A DNA stretch of 64,000 nucleotides from Opitutaceae bacterium UBA2377 (GCA_002344205.1 DDSZ01000014.1:76737-140736); one strand, 5' to 3'. Counted from the first letter of the stretch, positions 53,887 through 62,913 are shown. A program made the numbers and translations. The notes: generated by a model from the letters alone, not told the origin.

Positions 53887-55317
53887 ATGAAACTTTATTT
53901 CATGGGCATCGGTGGGACGGCGATGGGGCAGGCCGCGCTGTTGGCGCGGGCGGCGGGCCATGAAGTGCTGGGTGCCGACAGCGGGGTTTACCCACCGATG
54001 AGCACGGTCCTCACGCAGGCCGGCATCGCGGTGCATGAGGGCTATGATCCGGTGCGGCTCGCGGCGCTGGCGCCCGACCTGGTCGTGATCGGCAACGCGC
54101 TTTCACGGGGCAACCCCGAGGTCGAGTGGCTGCTTGAAACCCGTGTGTTGGCCTTCACCTCGTTGCCGGCGCTGTTGGCGGATTTTGTGCTCAAGGGCCG
54201 CCGCAACGTCGTGATCGCCGGCACCCACGGCAAAACAACGACGACCGCGCTCACGGCATTCCTGTTGCGCGAGAATGGACGCCAGCCCGGCTGGCTCATC
54301 GGCGGTGTGCCGCAAGATCCGCCGTCGGGCAGCGAACTGGGGGCAACCGCGGATCCCTTCGTGATCGAAGGCGACGAATACGACAGCGCCTTCTTCGACA
54401 AGCGCAGCAAGTTCATCCACTATGCGCCGCATATCGTCGTGATGAACAACCTGGAGTTCGACCATGCCGATATCTTTCGCGATCTCGCCGACGTGCAGCG
54501 CACCTTTTCGCACCTGGCGCGCATTGTGCCGCGCAACGGCTGGATCGTCCTCAACGGCGACGACGACAATCTCCGGGCGCTCGGTCCGCTGGCCTGGACC
54601 CGCGTCGTGCGTGTCGGCACCGGGGAGGCAAACGATGTGCGGATCACGGATTTCGCGGAATCCGCCGCGGGTGCCACGTTTCGCCTGAGCTGGCGCGGCC
54701 GGGCCTGGGCGACGGTGAATTGGACGCAGCCGGGATTGTTCAACGCACGCAATGCGGCGATGGCCGCGACCGCGGCGGGGCTGGCGCTTTTCCCCGATGA
54801 TCCGCGCAAACTGGCCCTTGCGGCGCTCGGGAAGTTTCGCGGCGTAAAGCGCCGGCAGGAACTGCTGGTGGATACGCCGATGCTGAAAGTGATCGAGGAT
54901 TTCGGCCACCATCCCACCGCCTTGGCCGAGACTTTGCAGTCCTTCCGGGCCCGGTTTCCGGGGCACGCGATCCATGCGGCCTTCGAGCCGCGGAGCAACA
55001 CGTCGCGCACCAAGGTCATGCAGGCGGGCTTCATGCGGGCGCTGGCCTTGGCCGACGAAGTCTGGCTCGGTGCGGTCAGCCGCGCGGAGCACCTGAAGGA
55101 AGCCGAGCGATTCGATGCCGAGGTGGTGATGCAACATCTGGAGTCGCAAGGAGTGGAAGCGCATGCGGCGTCCACCAATGCGGTGCTGCTGGACCAACTG
55201 GTGGCGGCGACACGCACGGAAGCCGACCGGCCGCGATTGGTTGTGTTTTTTACCAACGGATCGTTCGACGGCATCATCCGTGGCTACGTTGCGGCGATGA
55301 AACCGGGCAAGGCCTGA
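53887..55317 (+). CDS. mpl: UDP-N-acetylmuramate:L-alanyl-gamma-D-glutamyl-meso-diaminopimelate ligase
   Basis: Murein-recycling ligase that joins released tripeptide to UDP-MurNAc. The 476-residue protein is of the Mur ligase family with the N-terminal MGIGGTAMGQ, ATP site GTHGKTTTT near 112, EGDEYDSAFFDKRSKF, and the Mpl-type FGHHPTA and FEPRSNTSRTKVMQ. The last motif favours Mpl over MurC. It is convergent with the NlpC/P60-like gene. Confidence 0.93.
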   Translation: MKLYFMGIGGTAMGQAALLARAAGHEVLGADSGVYPPMSTVLTQAGIAVHEGYDPVRLAALAPDLVVIGNALSRGNPEVEWLLETRVLAFTSLPALLADFVLKGRRNVVIAGTHGKTTTTALTAFLLRENGRQPGWLIGGVPQDPPSGSELGATADPFVIEGDEYDSAFFDKRSKFIHYAPHIVVMNNLEFDHADIFRDLADVQRTFSHLARIVPRNGWIVLNGDDDNLRALGPLAWTRVVRVGTGEANDVRITDFAESAAGATFRLSWRGRAWATVNWTQPGLFNARNAAMAATAAGLALFPDDPRKLALAALGKFRGVKRRQELLVDTPMLKVIEDFGHHPTALAETLQSFRARFPGHAIHAAFEPRSNTSRTKVMQAGFMRALALADEVWLGAVSRAEHLKEAERFDAEVVMQHLESQGVEAHAASTNAVLLDQLVAATRTEADRPRLVVFFTNGSFDGIIRGYVAAMKPGKA

Positions 55318-55320
55318 GGC

Positions 55321-56553
55321 TTAATTGACCGGTATGCTCTTGGCCCGATAATACTGGATGTCGATGGGCTCGGCCGTGGGATAAAAAGCGATCACGTCGG
55401 ACAGGGTCATTAGGATCCACGGCGCATTGGGCGAGGCGCCGTTTTTGGTATAAACGATGTCGTCGGCGATGAAGATGCAGGAATGGATGACGGTGCCGTC
55501 GGCCTTGGCGAACATCACGACATCGCCGAAGGTCGGGGCGGTGGTAATGGGGTGGTGTTCGTCGCTGAACGCGCGGTTGACCTCGTCAATGTGCATGTAG
55601 CGCTCGTCGGGGACGGTGTTGAAGAAGTTCAGCACACTCCAATGGCAGTCCATGTAGGTGCGGCTGCCGGGCTCGTCGGGCGTCGGGTAAGTGTAAAGCA
55701 CGGAGCGGGGGTGGCGGGGCAGAAGGTGAATGATGTCGATGGTGGTGCCGTTGCCTTCACGGACCAGGGATTGCAGCAGCGGCTTGATGTCCTTCGCTCG
55801 CTGTCCGCGGCCCCAGTAGCGGTCGAGCGCCTCGATGTCGGAATCGGCGCGTATACGCAGCTTCACCATGAGGGTGGACTTGCGGGCAAGGGTCTTGATG
55901 AGCCGAGTGCGTTCGTGCAGGGTGGGGATCTGCGGCAGGATCAGGCCGAGATCGGAGCAAACGAGGGAAGTCCCGCGCCGGTAGAGGAGGCGCTTCACCC
56001 GTTCGATCGTTTCCGGCTTCAGGCCGCTGTGGGCAAACCATTCGGCGGCGGCATCGGCGCGGAAGCGGAAGGGATCGTTTTGATCCGGATTTTCCGGAAA
56101 TTCGGCGAGCACCGAGTAAATCTGCGCGCGTGTTTCCGGCGAGAGACTCAATACCACGTCAACGTTAGGACGCAGGCGGATGCCCTCGGGCATGATTTCC
56201 CACAACTTCCGGTCGGTGAAGTGGGCTCGTTCGGTCGGGGTGAGCGTGATCCCATCCCAGAGGGCGCCCAATCGCTCAATCGTGTAACCGGGAAAATGCC
56301 AGAGGGGCGTGCGGCCTTTGGGGTTGGCGGCGACGATCACAGACTCCGGCGGCTCAATCACGATGCGGCTGTAGGATACCTCGCCCCAGGGACCGGGCTG
56401 GCAATGGGTGACATCCGAGTTCCCGACCGGCGGCGTTACGGTCATGCCACCGCGCAGCACATGGATCAGCACGGCCCAAGTGATGACCAGCATGGCGGCC
56501 AGCAGCCAGAGGGTGAGGCGCGACACGTTGGCGCGGGAACCGGCGGCGCTCAT
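55321..56553 (-). CDS. Membrane-anchored NlpC/P60-like hypothetical protein
   Basis: A 410-residue protein with one N-terminal membrane segment (residues 14-34) and a long exported part. Near the C-terminus, YMDCHWSVLNFFN followed by TFGDVVMFAKADG and VIHSCIFIADDIVYTKNG has the Cys...His spacing and Gly-Asp-Val-V-hydrophobic context of NlpC/P60-like papain-fold peptidases. The middle 200 residues match nothing I recognise. It lies 9 bases after rimO on the same strand. It could be an envelope peptidase; this is inferred from motif order only. Confidence 0.68.
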   Translation of the reverse strand: MSAAGSRANVSRLTLWLLAAMLVITWAVLIHVLRGGMTVTPPVGNSDVTHCQPGPWGEVSYSRIVIEPPESVIVAANPKGRTPLWHFPGYTIERLGALWDGITLTPTERAHFTDRKLWEIMPEGIRLRPNVDVVLSLSPETRAQIYSVLAEFPENPDQNDPFRFRADAAAEWFAHSGLKPETIERVKRLLYRRGTSLVCSDLGLILPQIPTLHERTRLIKTLARKSTLMVKLRIRADSDIEALDRYWGRGQRAKDIKPLLQSLVREGNGTTIDIIHLLPRHPRSVLYTYPTPDEPGSRTYMDCHWSVLNFFNTVPDERYMHIDEVNRAFSDEHHPITTAPTFGDVVMFAKADGTVIHSCIFIADDIVYTKNGASPNAPWILMTLSDVIAFYPTAEPIDIQYYRAKSIPVN

Positions 56554-56562
56554 GAGGGCGGT

Positions 56563-57987
56563 TTATTGTGCCTGTTTGGCGACCTTGTATGCTTTCGGCC
56601 GTTGGCCTTCGGGCAGCGCGAGCAGATCGTAGTCGTGGTAACCGGTGATCTTGACCTCGACAAATTCGCCGACCGGCAGGTCGCGGGGGACATAGACGCG
56701 GCCGTCGATGTCGGGGGCGTCGGCCTCGCCACGCGCGACGCCGGGTTCCTCGACGAGAACCTTGAGCGTGCGGCCAACGCAGGACTTGGAAACCTCACCC
56801 GCGATGTGCTTTTGCAGCGCCATCAGTTTGTGCCAGCGGGCTTCCTTCACCTTGGCGGGAATCTGATCGGGCATCTTGGCACCGCGGGTGCCTTCTTCCT
56901 GAGAGTAACGGAAAACACCGAGGCGTTCGAACTTCGTTTCCTCGATAAACTGGCAGAGTTCGGCGATGTCGGCATCGGTTTCTCCAGGGAAGCCAACGAT
57001 GAAGGTCGTGCGGACGGCGATGCCGGGAATGCCGGCGCGGATGCGCCTGATGAGGTCGCGGATGTAGTCGCCGCTGGTCTCGCGCTGCATCTTGCCGAGC
57101 ATGTGGTCGCTGATGTGCTGGAGCGGGATGTCGATGTAGCGGGCGACCTTCGGGCACTCGGCGATGGTCCTGATGAGTTCGTCACTCCAGTGGGCCGGGT
57201 GCGTGTAGAGCAAGCGGATCCAGAAATCGCCCTCGATGGCGTTCAGCTCGCGGAGGAGGGTGGTGAGCGCGGTGCCGCGCGAGGAGTCCACCGGGGTGCG
57301 CGGATTCGGACGCTGCTCCCAGGTGTCCATGCCGAAGAAAGTCGTGTCCTGCGAAATGAGGTTCAGCTCCTTCACGCCTTCCTGCACGAGGCGGCGGGCT
57401 TCCTGGACGACGCTGTCCACGGTGCGGCTGCGGTGGCGTCCGCGGATCTGCGGGATGATGCAGAAGGTGCAGGGATGGTTGCAGCCCTCGGCGATCTTGA
57501 TGTAGGCGAAATGGGCGGGCGTGAGGCGGAAGCGGGGCGTGTCGTAGTCCGGGATGTAGGTGGACTTGCCCTCGATGAAGACGGCGGGCGCGGCCTTGGG
57601 CTCGTTCTTGCCGCGCTCCTTGGCGTAGATTTCCTCGATGATGGGGGCGACCTTGGTGACTTGGTCGAGGCCGATGAAGGCGTCCACCTCGTCGTGCAGC
57701 TCGCCCTTGAGGTCCTTGGAAAACCGCTGGCTCATGCAGCCGGCGACGATGAGCTTCTGCTCCTTGCGGCGCTTCTTCATGCCACGGTTCTGGTGGACCT
57801 CGAGGATGTGGCCGATGGATTCCTCCTTGGATGAATCAATGAAGGAGCAGGTGTTGACGATGACGACGTCGGCCTTCTCGGCCTCGGGAATGACGGTCAT
57901 GCCGGCCTGGTGCAGGTGGCCGACCATGATCTCGCTATCCACGAGATTTTTGGCGCATCCGAGGGAGATGAGGCTGACCTTGATCAT
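56563..57987 (-). CDS. rimO: Ribosomal protein S12 methylthiotransferase RimO
   Basis: Radical SAM methylthiotransferase that adds methylthio to Asp of ribosomal protein S12. The 474-residue protein has the UPF0004 domain (VSLISLGCAKNLVDSE), the radical SAM motif CNHPCTFC, the RGRHRSR segment and a C-terminal TRAM domain. The ATG at 57987 begins the family alignment; the earlier in-frame codons (to 58071) cross a terminator and are not part of it. It is followed by the NlpC/P60-like gene. Confidence 0.94.
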   Translation of the reverse strand: MIKVSLISLGCAKNLVDSEIMVGHLHQAGMTVIPEAEKADVVIVNTCSFIDSSKEESIGHILEVHQNRGMKKRRKEQKLIVAGCMSQRFSKDLKGELHDEVDAFIGLDQVTKVAPIIEEIYAKERGKNEPKAAPAVFIEGKSTYIPDYDTPRFRLTPAHFAYIKIAEGCNHPCTFCIIPQIRGRHRSRTVDSVVQEARRLVQEGVKELNLISQDTTFFGMDTWEQRPNPRTPVDSSRGTALTTLLRELNAIEGDFWIRLLYTHPAHWSDELIRTIAECPKVARYIDIPLQHISDHMLGKMQRETSGDYIRDLIRRIRAGIPGIAVRTTFIVGFPGETDADIAELCQFIEETKFERLGVFRYSQEEGTRGAKMPDQIPAKVKEARWHKLMALQKHIAGEVSKSCVGRTLKVLVEEPGVARGEADAPDIDGRVYVPRDLPVGEFVEVKITGYHDYDLLALPEGQRPKAYKVAKQAQ

Positions 57988-57995
57988 GGGGGACG

Positions 57996-58019
57996 AAAAA
58001 CCGCGGCCGGGGCCGCGGT
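57996..58019 (-). terminator. Rho-independent terminator between a 31-residue gene and rimO
   Basis: On the minus strand an ACCGCGGCC/GGCCGCGGT stem (plus-strand 58000-58008 and 58011-58019) with a very tight loop is followed by a T-run (plus-strand A at 57996-58000). It lies about 27 bases past the small gene's stop and just before rimO. It may end the small transcript or act as an attenuator of rimO. Confidence 0.75.
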
Positions 58020-58045
58020 CGGGAAAGGAAGACTGGGGGCGACGC

Positions 58046-58141
58046 TTACTTCTTTTTGGCCGTTTGGACACGGGCCTTCTTGCGCTTCAGGTAGGCAATG
58101 CGGCGTTTCTTTTTGATGGTCTTGTTATACTGTTTGCTCAT
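58046..58141 (-). CDS. 31-residue very basic peptide (possible small ribosome-associated protein)
   Basis: An ORF of 31 residues beginning MSKQYNKTIKKKRR and ending QTAKKK, with roughly half of the residues Lys or Arg. No acidic residue is present. The ATG at 58141 and TAA at 58046-58048 are clear, and its own terminator follows. Size, charge and lack of acidic residues resemble small ribosomal proteins such as bTHX, but the sequence does not match a known one that I can recall. No Shine-Dalgarno is visible. Confidence 0.72.
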   Translation of the reverse strand: MSKQYNKTIKKKRRIAYLKRKKARVQTAKKK

Positions 58142-58189
58142 GGGTGTGAAAATTGATGACCGGTCAGCATTGGGGGTCGCGGGCGCTAG

Positions 58190-59197
58190 TCAAGAGCCGG
58201 CCGGCGCAATCGCGGCGAGGGATTCCCCGGCGGTGATTTGGGTGCCCTCCCGGGTCCAGCGGTAAACCAAAGGGGCCTTGGTGCGGTCCAGCTCCTTGTA
58301 AAGCGGGGTGAGGGCGCGCTTGGGCAGGGTCAGTTCCGCGAGGCCGGAGCGGTCGCAGTTGAGAAAACGGGCATAGGGCTTGAAGTGTTCGGGCCGGCCG
58401 ATCACGTGCGACCAGCCGGGCCCGAGCCGGGGTTCACGCCGGTCGAGGACGAGAAAGGCGTAAGGCAGGCTGCGCAGGTCGATGCCCGCCCGCTGGCCGA
58501 ACCTGACCCAGTCGGGGTTGCCGAAGATTTCCGACGGCGGGGCGGCAAAGTGATGGCACCAGTCGCGCTCGTGGCCCGGGGCAAGGATCGGGCAGGCTTC
58601 CCGATGGGTGCAGGGGGCGACGACGTGGAAGGTCTCGCGCAGGACTTCGCGGATGGCACCAAGCCCGCGGCTGACCTCGGATGTGCCGGGCTCGATCCAG
58701 ATGACCGCTTCGGCCCGATGAATCAGGTTGCGCAGGGTTTCGAGCGAAGCCGGGGCGAGTTCGTTGAGGACATGGCTGACGACGAGCAGCCCCACCGGGA
58801 CATCCGCGGCAAGAAAACCGGGCGTGACCTGACTCACCCGCAGGCCGGGAAACGTCTGCGTGGCACGGTTGGCCGCATAATCGCAGGCCAACGCCTCGTG
58901 GTCCCACAGCAGCAGTTCATCGAAATTTCCCGGCCCGAACCGTGAGAGCACCCGGCGGCCCGCGACCCCGCTGCCGCAGCCCCAGTCGAGCACGGAGCGC
59001 GAGGACGGCGCCCAACCGCGCAACTGCAATTCCGTCAGGACATGGTCCCATTTCCAGCCGATGCGTTCGGCGTAGGTGAGATCGTAGCTGGCGAGCGCGG
59101 AAAGCGTCCGCCAGTAAGGACCGTTGGCCGCGCCGCCGTGGAGAAAGCCGTCGCGCAACCGGTCTAGGGCGGGCCAGTCGAGTTCGGTCCAGTTCAT
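58190..59197 (-). CDS. Rsm22/METTL17-like methyltransferase
   Basis: A 335-residue class I methyltransferase. Motif I is SVLDWGCGSGVAGRRVL and the family feature SHVLNELAPAS follows; near residue 195-215 PCTHREACPIL and WCHHF show the cysteines that bind an iron-sulfur cluster in METTL17/Rsm22, and SHVIGRPEHFKPYARFLNC is the C-terminal block. Eukaryotic members act in mitochondrial small-subunit assembly. The ATG at 59197 overlaps the upstream gene stop as ATGA, and the small basic peptide gene lies downstream. Confidence 0.86.
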   Translation of the reverse strand: MNWTELDWPALDRLRDGFLHGGAANGPYWRTLSALASYDLTYAERIGWKWDHVLTELQLRGWAPSSRSVLDWGCGSGVAGRRVLSRFGPGNFDELLLWDHEALACDYAANRATQTFPGLRVSQVTPGFLAADVPVGLLVVSHVLNELAPASLETLRNLIHRAEAVIWIEPGTSEVSRGLGAIREVLRETFHVVAPCTHREACPILAPGHERDWCHHFAAPPSEIFGNPDWVRFGQRAGIDLRSLPYAFLVLDRREPRLGPGWSHVIGRPEHFKPYARFLNCDRSGLAELTLPKRALTPLYKELDRTKAPLVYRWTREGTQITAGESLAAIAPAGS

Positions 59198-60375
59198 GGC
59201 TCGAAGTTCAACCCGAGCAACCCGGCCAGCCGCTGGGTGCGGATGCCGTAGAAGGCGGCGAAGGCGCGAGCGGCGGCGGCGCGGTCGGGGTCGGCCGGTG
59301 CGTGGGACTTGATGGCGGCGATCATCAGGTTTTTGGCCGTGTGCTCGGTGGAGATGAACTCAAAAACCTTGGTGCGGTAGCCGGCCCATTCCAAGATGAG
59401 GGCGCGGAGGGCGTCGGTGACAAATTCCGCCTGTCGCTCCTGAAAGATGCCGTGGCGCAGCGCGGCGGCGAGCATCGGCGGCGCGGTGAGTTGCGGTCGC
59501 AGTTCTTTTTGGCAGCAAGGCGACACGATGAGGAGCCGCGCGCCGGCCCTAAGGCCGTGGGCCAGTGCGTCGTCGGTGGCCGTGTCGCAGGCGTGCAGGG
59601 CGATCAGGACATCGAGCGCGTCCGTTGCCTGCGGTCCCGGCAGGGCGTCGATCTGCCCGGCGGTGAAGGTGAGGTTGGCGAATTGGTTTTTGCGGGCGAC
59701 CTGATTGCAGGTTTCGACCAGTGCCGGTCGTGACTCGATGCCGCGGATGATGGCGCGGTCGCCGAGCAGGCCGGCGAGGGCAAAAGTGAGGTAGCCCTTG
59801 CCGCTGCCCATGTCGGCAATGCGCAGAGGTTGGGTTTCGGCGAGCCCGGCCTCGGTCGTGAGGTGCAGAAATACCTCGGCGAATTTCTGGATCTGCCGGT
59901 ATTTGTCGGCCATGCCCTCGCGAATCTGGCCGTGCTGGTTGGTGACGCCGAGGTCCCGCAGCCAAGGGGTGTTGGTCGGGATGAGATGCTGTTTTTCGCG
60001 GTTATGCCCGCTGTTTACGGTAGCCGGCGAGGGTGCGACAGTGGTCCGCAAGCGTGCCCGGCCATCGGCTTCGCATTCGAGCTGCGCCACGGTTTCGCCC
60101 GCAAACAAATGCGCATGCAGAAAATCGGTTCCGACGAGGGTGCCGAGCAGCGAAAGCGCCTCGGCCGGCGGGTGGTTCTTGGTGATATCGCGGGTGGTAT
60201 GCCGCCAGAGCATGGCGAGGTGCGGCCCGGCCTTCAGCGTCACCGGGCGGACATGCACGTTGCGCAGACTGGCATCCGGGCCGCGGTATTTGCCGAGCGT
60301 GAGCTTGGCGAAGGTGCCGGCATCAACCGCGGCGGCGAGTTGGGCGAGAAATTTTTCCCGGGGGTCGGTGGACAT
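59194..60375 (-). CDS. METTL25/RRNAD1-like SAM-dependent methyltransferase
   Basis: A 393-residue protein. The SAM-binding motif is IADMGSGKGYLTFALAGLLG near residue 185; LIALHACDTATDDALAHG and LLIVSPCCQKEL are the DAC-T and Pro-Cys-Cys motifs of the METTL25-like group. An N-terminal domain (residues 1-150) precedes it. The C-terminal helical part may aid substrate binding. Substrate unknown; possibly RNA. It overlaps the Rsm22-like gene and follows the LMF gene by 3 bases. Confidence 0.85.
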   Translation of the reverse strand: MSTDPREKFLAQLAAAVDAGTFAKLTLGKYRGPDASLRNVHVRPVTLKAGPHLAMLWRHTTRDITKNHPPAEALSLLGTLVGTDFLHAHLFAGETVAQLECEADGRARLRTTVAPSPATVNSGHNREKQHLIPTNTPWLRDLGVTNQHGQIREGMADKYRQIQKFAEVFLHLTTEAGLAETQPLRIADMGSGKGYLTFALAGLLGDRAIIRGIESRPALVETCNQVARKNQFANLTFTAGQIDALPGPQATDALDVLIALHACDTATDDALAHGLRAGARLLIVSPCCQKELRPQLTAPPMLAAALRHGIFQERQAEFVTDALRALILEWAGYRTKVFEFISTEHTAKNLMIAAIKSHAPADPDRAAAARAFAAFYGIRTQRLAGLLGLNFEP

Positions 60376-60378
60376 GGC

Positions 60379-61839
60379 TCAGGGAAGGGCGACCGGGGCG
60401 AGGTAGTAGTCCAGCGGCATCCGCTCCCATGTGCGGCCGGTGGCCCGGCGCTCTTCGCGGGTGGTGAAGCGGTATTCGTAGCGCACGGCGCGGAGGTAGC
60501 GGGGCGGGGCCTCGGGGAAGGGGTTGTGGGCGAGCAGGGCGGTCACTTCGGGTGTGTTCTTGAGCAAATCCTCGCAGAGGGCGGACATCCAGGGATTGTG
60601 CTCCAACCGGCCGAGGGCGGCAAACCACATTTGCCAGTCGAGGCGGGGTTGATGGGGCGCGACCCAAGTGAGTTCGCGGGAGAGGTTGCCGGGCTTGTGG
60701 CGAAATTCGTAGGTCTGCCAATAGCGCCGGTCCATGCTGCCCTCGATGACGATTTCCGGGCGCGTGGTGGTCATCACCATGAAGAGCCCGTAATTGTTGA
60801 GGCTGCGAAAGGGATGCACGACCTCGGCGACTTTCCAGAAAGCGGCCGGCGGCTGCCAGTCGCGCTTGACCGAAGGGATGGCTTGGATCGCGGTGAACAG
60901 AACGATCGCGGCGGCGGCCGGCCACAGCGCCCAGCGGGTGAGGTGCCACGGCACAAAGCCGGGGGACGCGGGCAGGGGAAGTTTCAGCCGTTGCCAGCAG
61001 GCATCGTCAATCAGCGGCAGGCAGAGGGCCACGGTCAGGAGATTGAAAAAGGTATAATTGCCCGTGATGGCGATGAGCAGCATCAGGCCGATGGTGGCAA
61101 ACGCCGCGACATGCCGGAGAATCCGCCAAGGCGACCAGAAGAAAAACGGGAGCAGCAGCTCGATGCCGAACATGAGCGCGCAACTCAGCCGGTGAAACCA
61201 CACGGGCAGGTGGTGGGCGTGCCACGCGAGCGGCGTCGGCAAGGGCTGGGTTTCGTAGTGATGCGCCAAGGCGGTGAGGGTCGCCCAAGTCGCGTCGCCG
61301 CTGGCGAGCTTCACCGCGCCGGACAGAAACATCAGCCGGAAGAGCAGCCACACCAACAGCCAGCGGGCGACGCGGGGCGGCTCGGTGCGCCGCCACCACG
61401 GCAACCACGCCCACGGCGTCACAAAGAGCGCGACAAAGGTGGTCTCCAGCAAAAGCGCATCCCACTGGAAATTGAAGAACACCTGGCCGACGCCACAGAG
61501 CGAAAGGTAGCCGACCCACAGCACCGCGAGGCAGGCACCGGGGGCGATGCCGGCGAACAGCAGTCCGGCGCTGAGCAGGCCGAGGGCGCAGACCGCGTGG
61601 AGGGCGGTGTCGGTGCCGAGCCACCAGAAAAGGGTCGGCAGTTGTGCCCACGCCGTGCCGCCGAGATGCTCGCGCACCGCGGACAAATATCCGCCGGCCG
61701 GGAGCACGCCTTGCGGACCGATCAATCCCTCGAGCTGCAGCCAGAGCGATCCGAAGGCGATGAAATGGATAACGGCCAGCGCACGCAGAAAGAGCCACGT
61801 GCCGGTGGCATAGCGATTGCGCCCGTCGCTGGGATTCAT
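60379..61839 (-). CDS. Lipase maturation factor family membrane protein
   Basis: A 486-residue protein with about nine to ten membrane segments in the first 330 residues and a C-terminal globular part. The hallmark of the LMF family is FRSLNNYGLFMVMTTTRPEI, VIEGSMDRRYWQTYEFRHKP and APHQPRLDWQMWFAALG. The eukaryotic members aid lipase folding in the ER; the bacterial role is unknown. The ATG at 61839 is chosen over an open codon at 61875. The two methyltransferase genes follow. Confidence 0.92.
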   Translation of the reverse strand: MNPSDGRNRYATGTWLFLRALAVIHFIAFGSLWLQLEGLIGPQGVLPAGGYLSAVREHLGGTAWAQLPTLFWWLGTDTALHAVCALGLLSAGLLFAGIAPGACLAVLWVGYLSLCGVGQVFFNFQWDALLLETTFVALFVTPWAWLPWWRRTEPPRVARWLLVWLLFRLMFLSGAVKLASGDATWATLTALAHHYETQPLPTPLAWHAHHLPVWFHRLSCALMFGIELLLPFFFWSPWRILRHVAAFATIGLMLLIAITGNYTFFNLLTVALCLPLIDDACWQRLKLPLPASPGFVPWHLTRWALWPAAAAIVLFTAIQAIPSVKRDWQPPAAFWKVAEVVHPFRSLNNYGLFMVMTTTRPEIVIEGSMDRRYWQTYEFRHKPGNLSRELTWVAPHQPRLDWQMWFAALGRLEHNPWMSALCEDLLKNTPEVTALLAHNPFPEAPPRYLRAVRYEYRFTTREERRATGRTWERMPLDYYLAPVALP

Positions 61840-61906
61840 GGACGTGCTGGTAGCACGGTTGGCGCCGGAAGGCACGGATTACCGGCGGGGCGCAGGTGCG
61901 GCCGGA

Positions 61907-62905
61907 TCACGGCAAGAACTCGAAGGTGACCACATCCTCCAGCCGCACCGGCCGGTCGAGCACCCCCAGCTCCTGCAGCAGATCAATCTGGCGTTGCAGC
62001 CGCTCGGGCTTGAGCTGCCCGGTGCTCTCGCCTCGCGCGGGGTCGCCGAGCACGAGCTGATAATCCTTCATGGCCTGGATGCTGTAGGCGATGAACTCCG
62101 GTGTCAGGTCGGGGCGAAGCTGGCGCAGGAGCGCGTTGGCCGGCTCGGGGTCGCCGGTGAGGTAGTCGGTCCAGCCGCGGATGCTGGCGCGGACGAAGCG
62201 GGCGGCGATGTCGGGATGCTTGGCGAGATAATCATGGCCGCCAAAAATCGCCCGGTAAGGTTCGTAGCCGAGCTCCGCGTTGGCGATCAGCAGCGCGCCG
62301 ACCTTGGCGCCGCGCTGCGTGGCGAAGTAGGGCTCGTTGGTGACGAAGCACTGCTGGATGAAGCGCGGGTCGTTCATGAAGCGCGCGAGATCGCCGATGA
62401 GCGGCTGGAGGTTGAAGCGGATGCCGAGCTTTTTGCGGACGACTTCCAGCCAGGTCGAACCGGCGCCGGCCATGATCGTCTTGCCGTCGAGGTCGCGCAG
62501 GCTCGCCAGCGGGTGTTCCTGATGGAAGAGGATGCCCTGCGGGTCGCGCTGCATTTCCGCGGCGATCATCCGCAGCGGGACGCCGCGGGCGATGGCGACG
62601 ATGATGTCGTCGCCGTTGGTCATCCCGAGATCGGCACGGCCGGTCGCCACGCCGGACATGACCTGTGCATTGGGGCCGCCGGGCAGGATTTCGACCTCAA
62701 GCCCTTCCGCGGCGTAGTAGCCCTTGGCGAGGGCTTGGTAGTAGCCGCCATGCTCCGGCTGGGGAAACCAGTCGGTCTGGAAGCGCACTTTGACCGGTTG
62801 GCCCGGTGTGGCGGAGTTCCCCGCCGGCTTGGAGCAGCCGGCGAAAAGAAAGCAGCCGGCGGCGACAGTGGCCAGCAGGAGGCTGGAAAGGCGGGGAGCG
62901 TGCAT
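61907..62905 (-). CDS. ABC transporter substrate-binding lipoprotein (NMT1/THI5 type)
   Basis: A 332-residue protein with a lipobox FAGC (Cys24). The mature protein has the type II periplasmic-binding fold: KVRFQTDWFPQPEHGGYYQA, GYYAAEGLEVEILPGGPN and GRADLGMTNGDDIIVA, typical of NMT1/THI5-like proteins that bind pyrimidine (HMP) precursors, or in related groups taurine or nitrate. The ATG at 62905 is 8 bases past the permease stop. The frame is open upstream to 63586 but that overlaps the permease gene in another frame. The ligand is inferred, not shown. Confidence 0.9.
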   Translation of the reverse strand: MHAPRLSSLLLATVAAGCFLFAGCSKPAGNSATPGQPVKVRFQTDWFPQPEHGGYYQALAKGYYAAEGLEVEILPGGPNAQVMSGVATGRADLGMTNGDDIIVAIARGVPLRMIAAEMQRDPQGILFHQEHPLASLRDLDGKTIMAGAGSTWLEVVRKKLGIRFNLQPLIGDLARFMNDPRFIQQCFVTNEPYFATQRGAKVGALLIANAELGYEPYRAIFGGHDYLAKHPDIAARFVRASIRGWTDYLTGDPEPANALLRQLRPDLTPEFIAYSIQAMKDYQLVLGDPARGESTGQLKPERLQRQIDLLQELGVLDRPVRLEDVVTFEFLP

Positions 62906-62913
62906 GGGAAAAA

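Noticed and set aside
55483..57834. A 783-codon open frame on the plus strand opposite the NlpC/P60-like and rimO genes
   Set aside because: It is antisense to two well-supported genes, has low-complexity Gly/Val/Asp/His-rich sequence typical of high-GC mirror frames and matches no family.
59830..61929. A 699-codon plus-strand frame opposite the LMF and METTL25-like genes
   Set aside because: Same mirror-frame effect; repetitive Glu/Gly/Arg/Gln composition and no motif.
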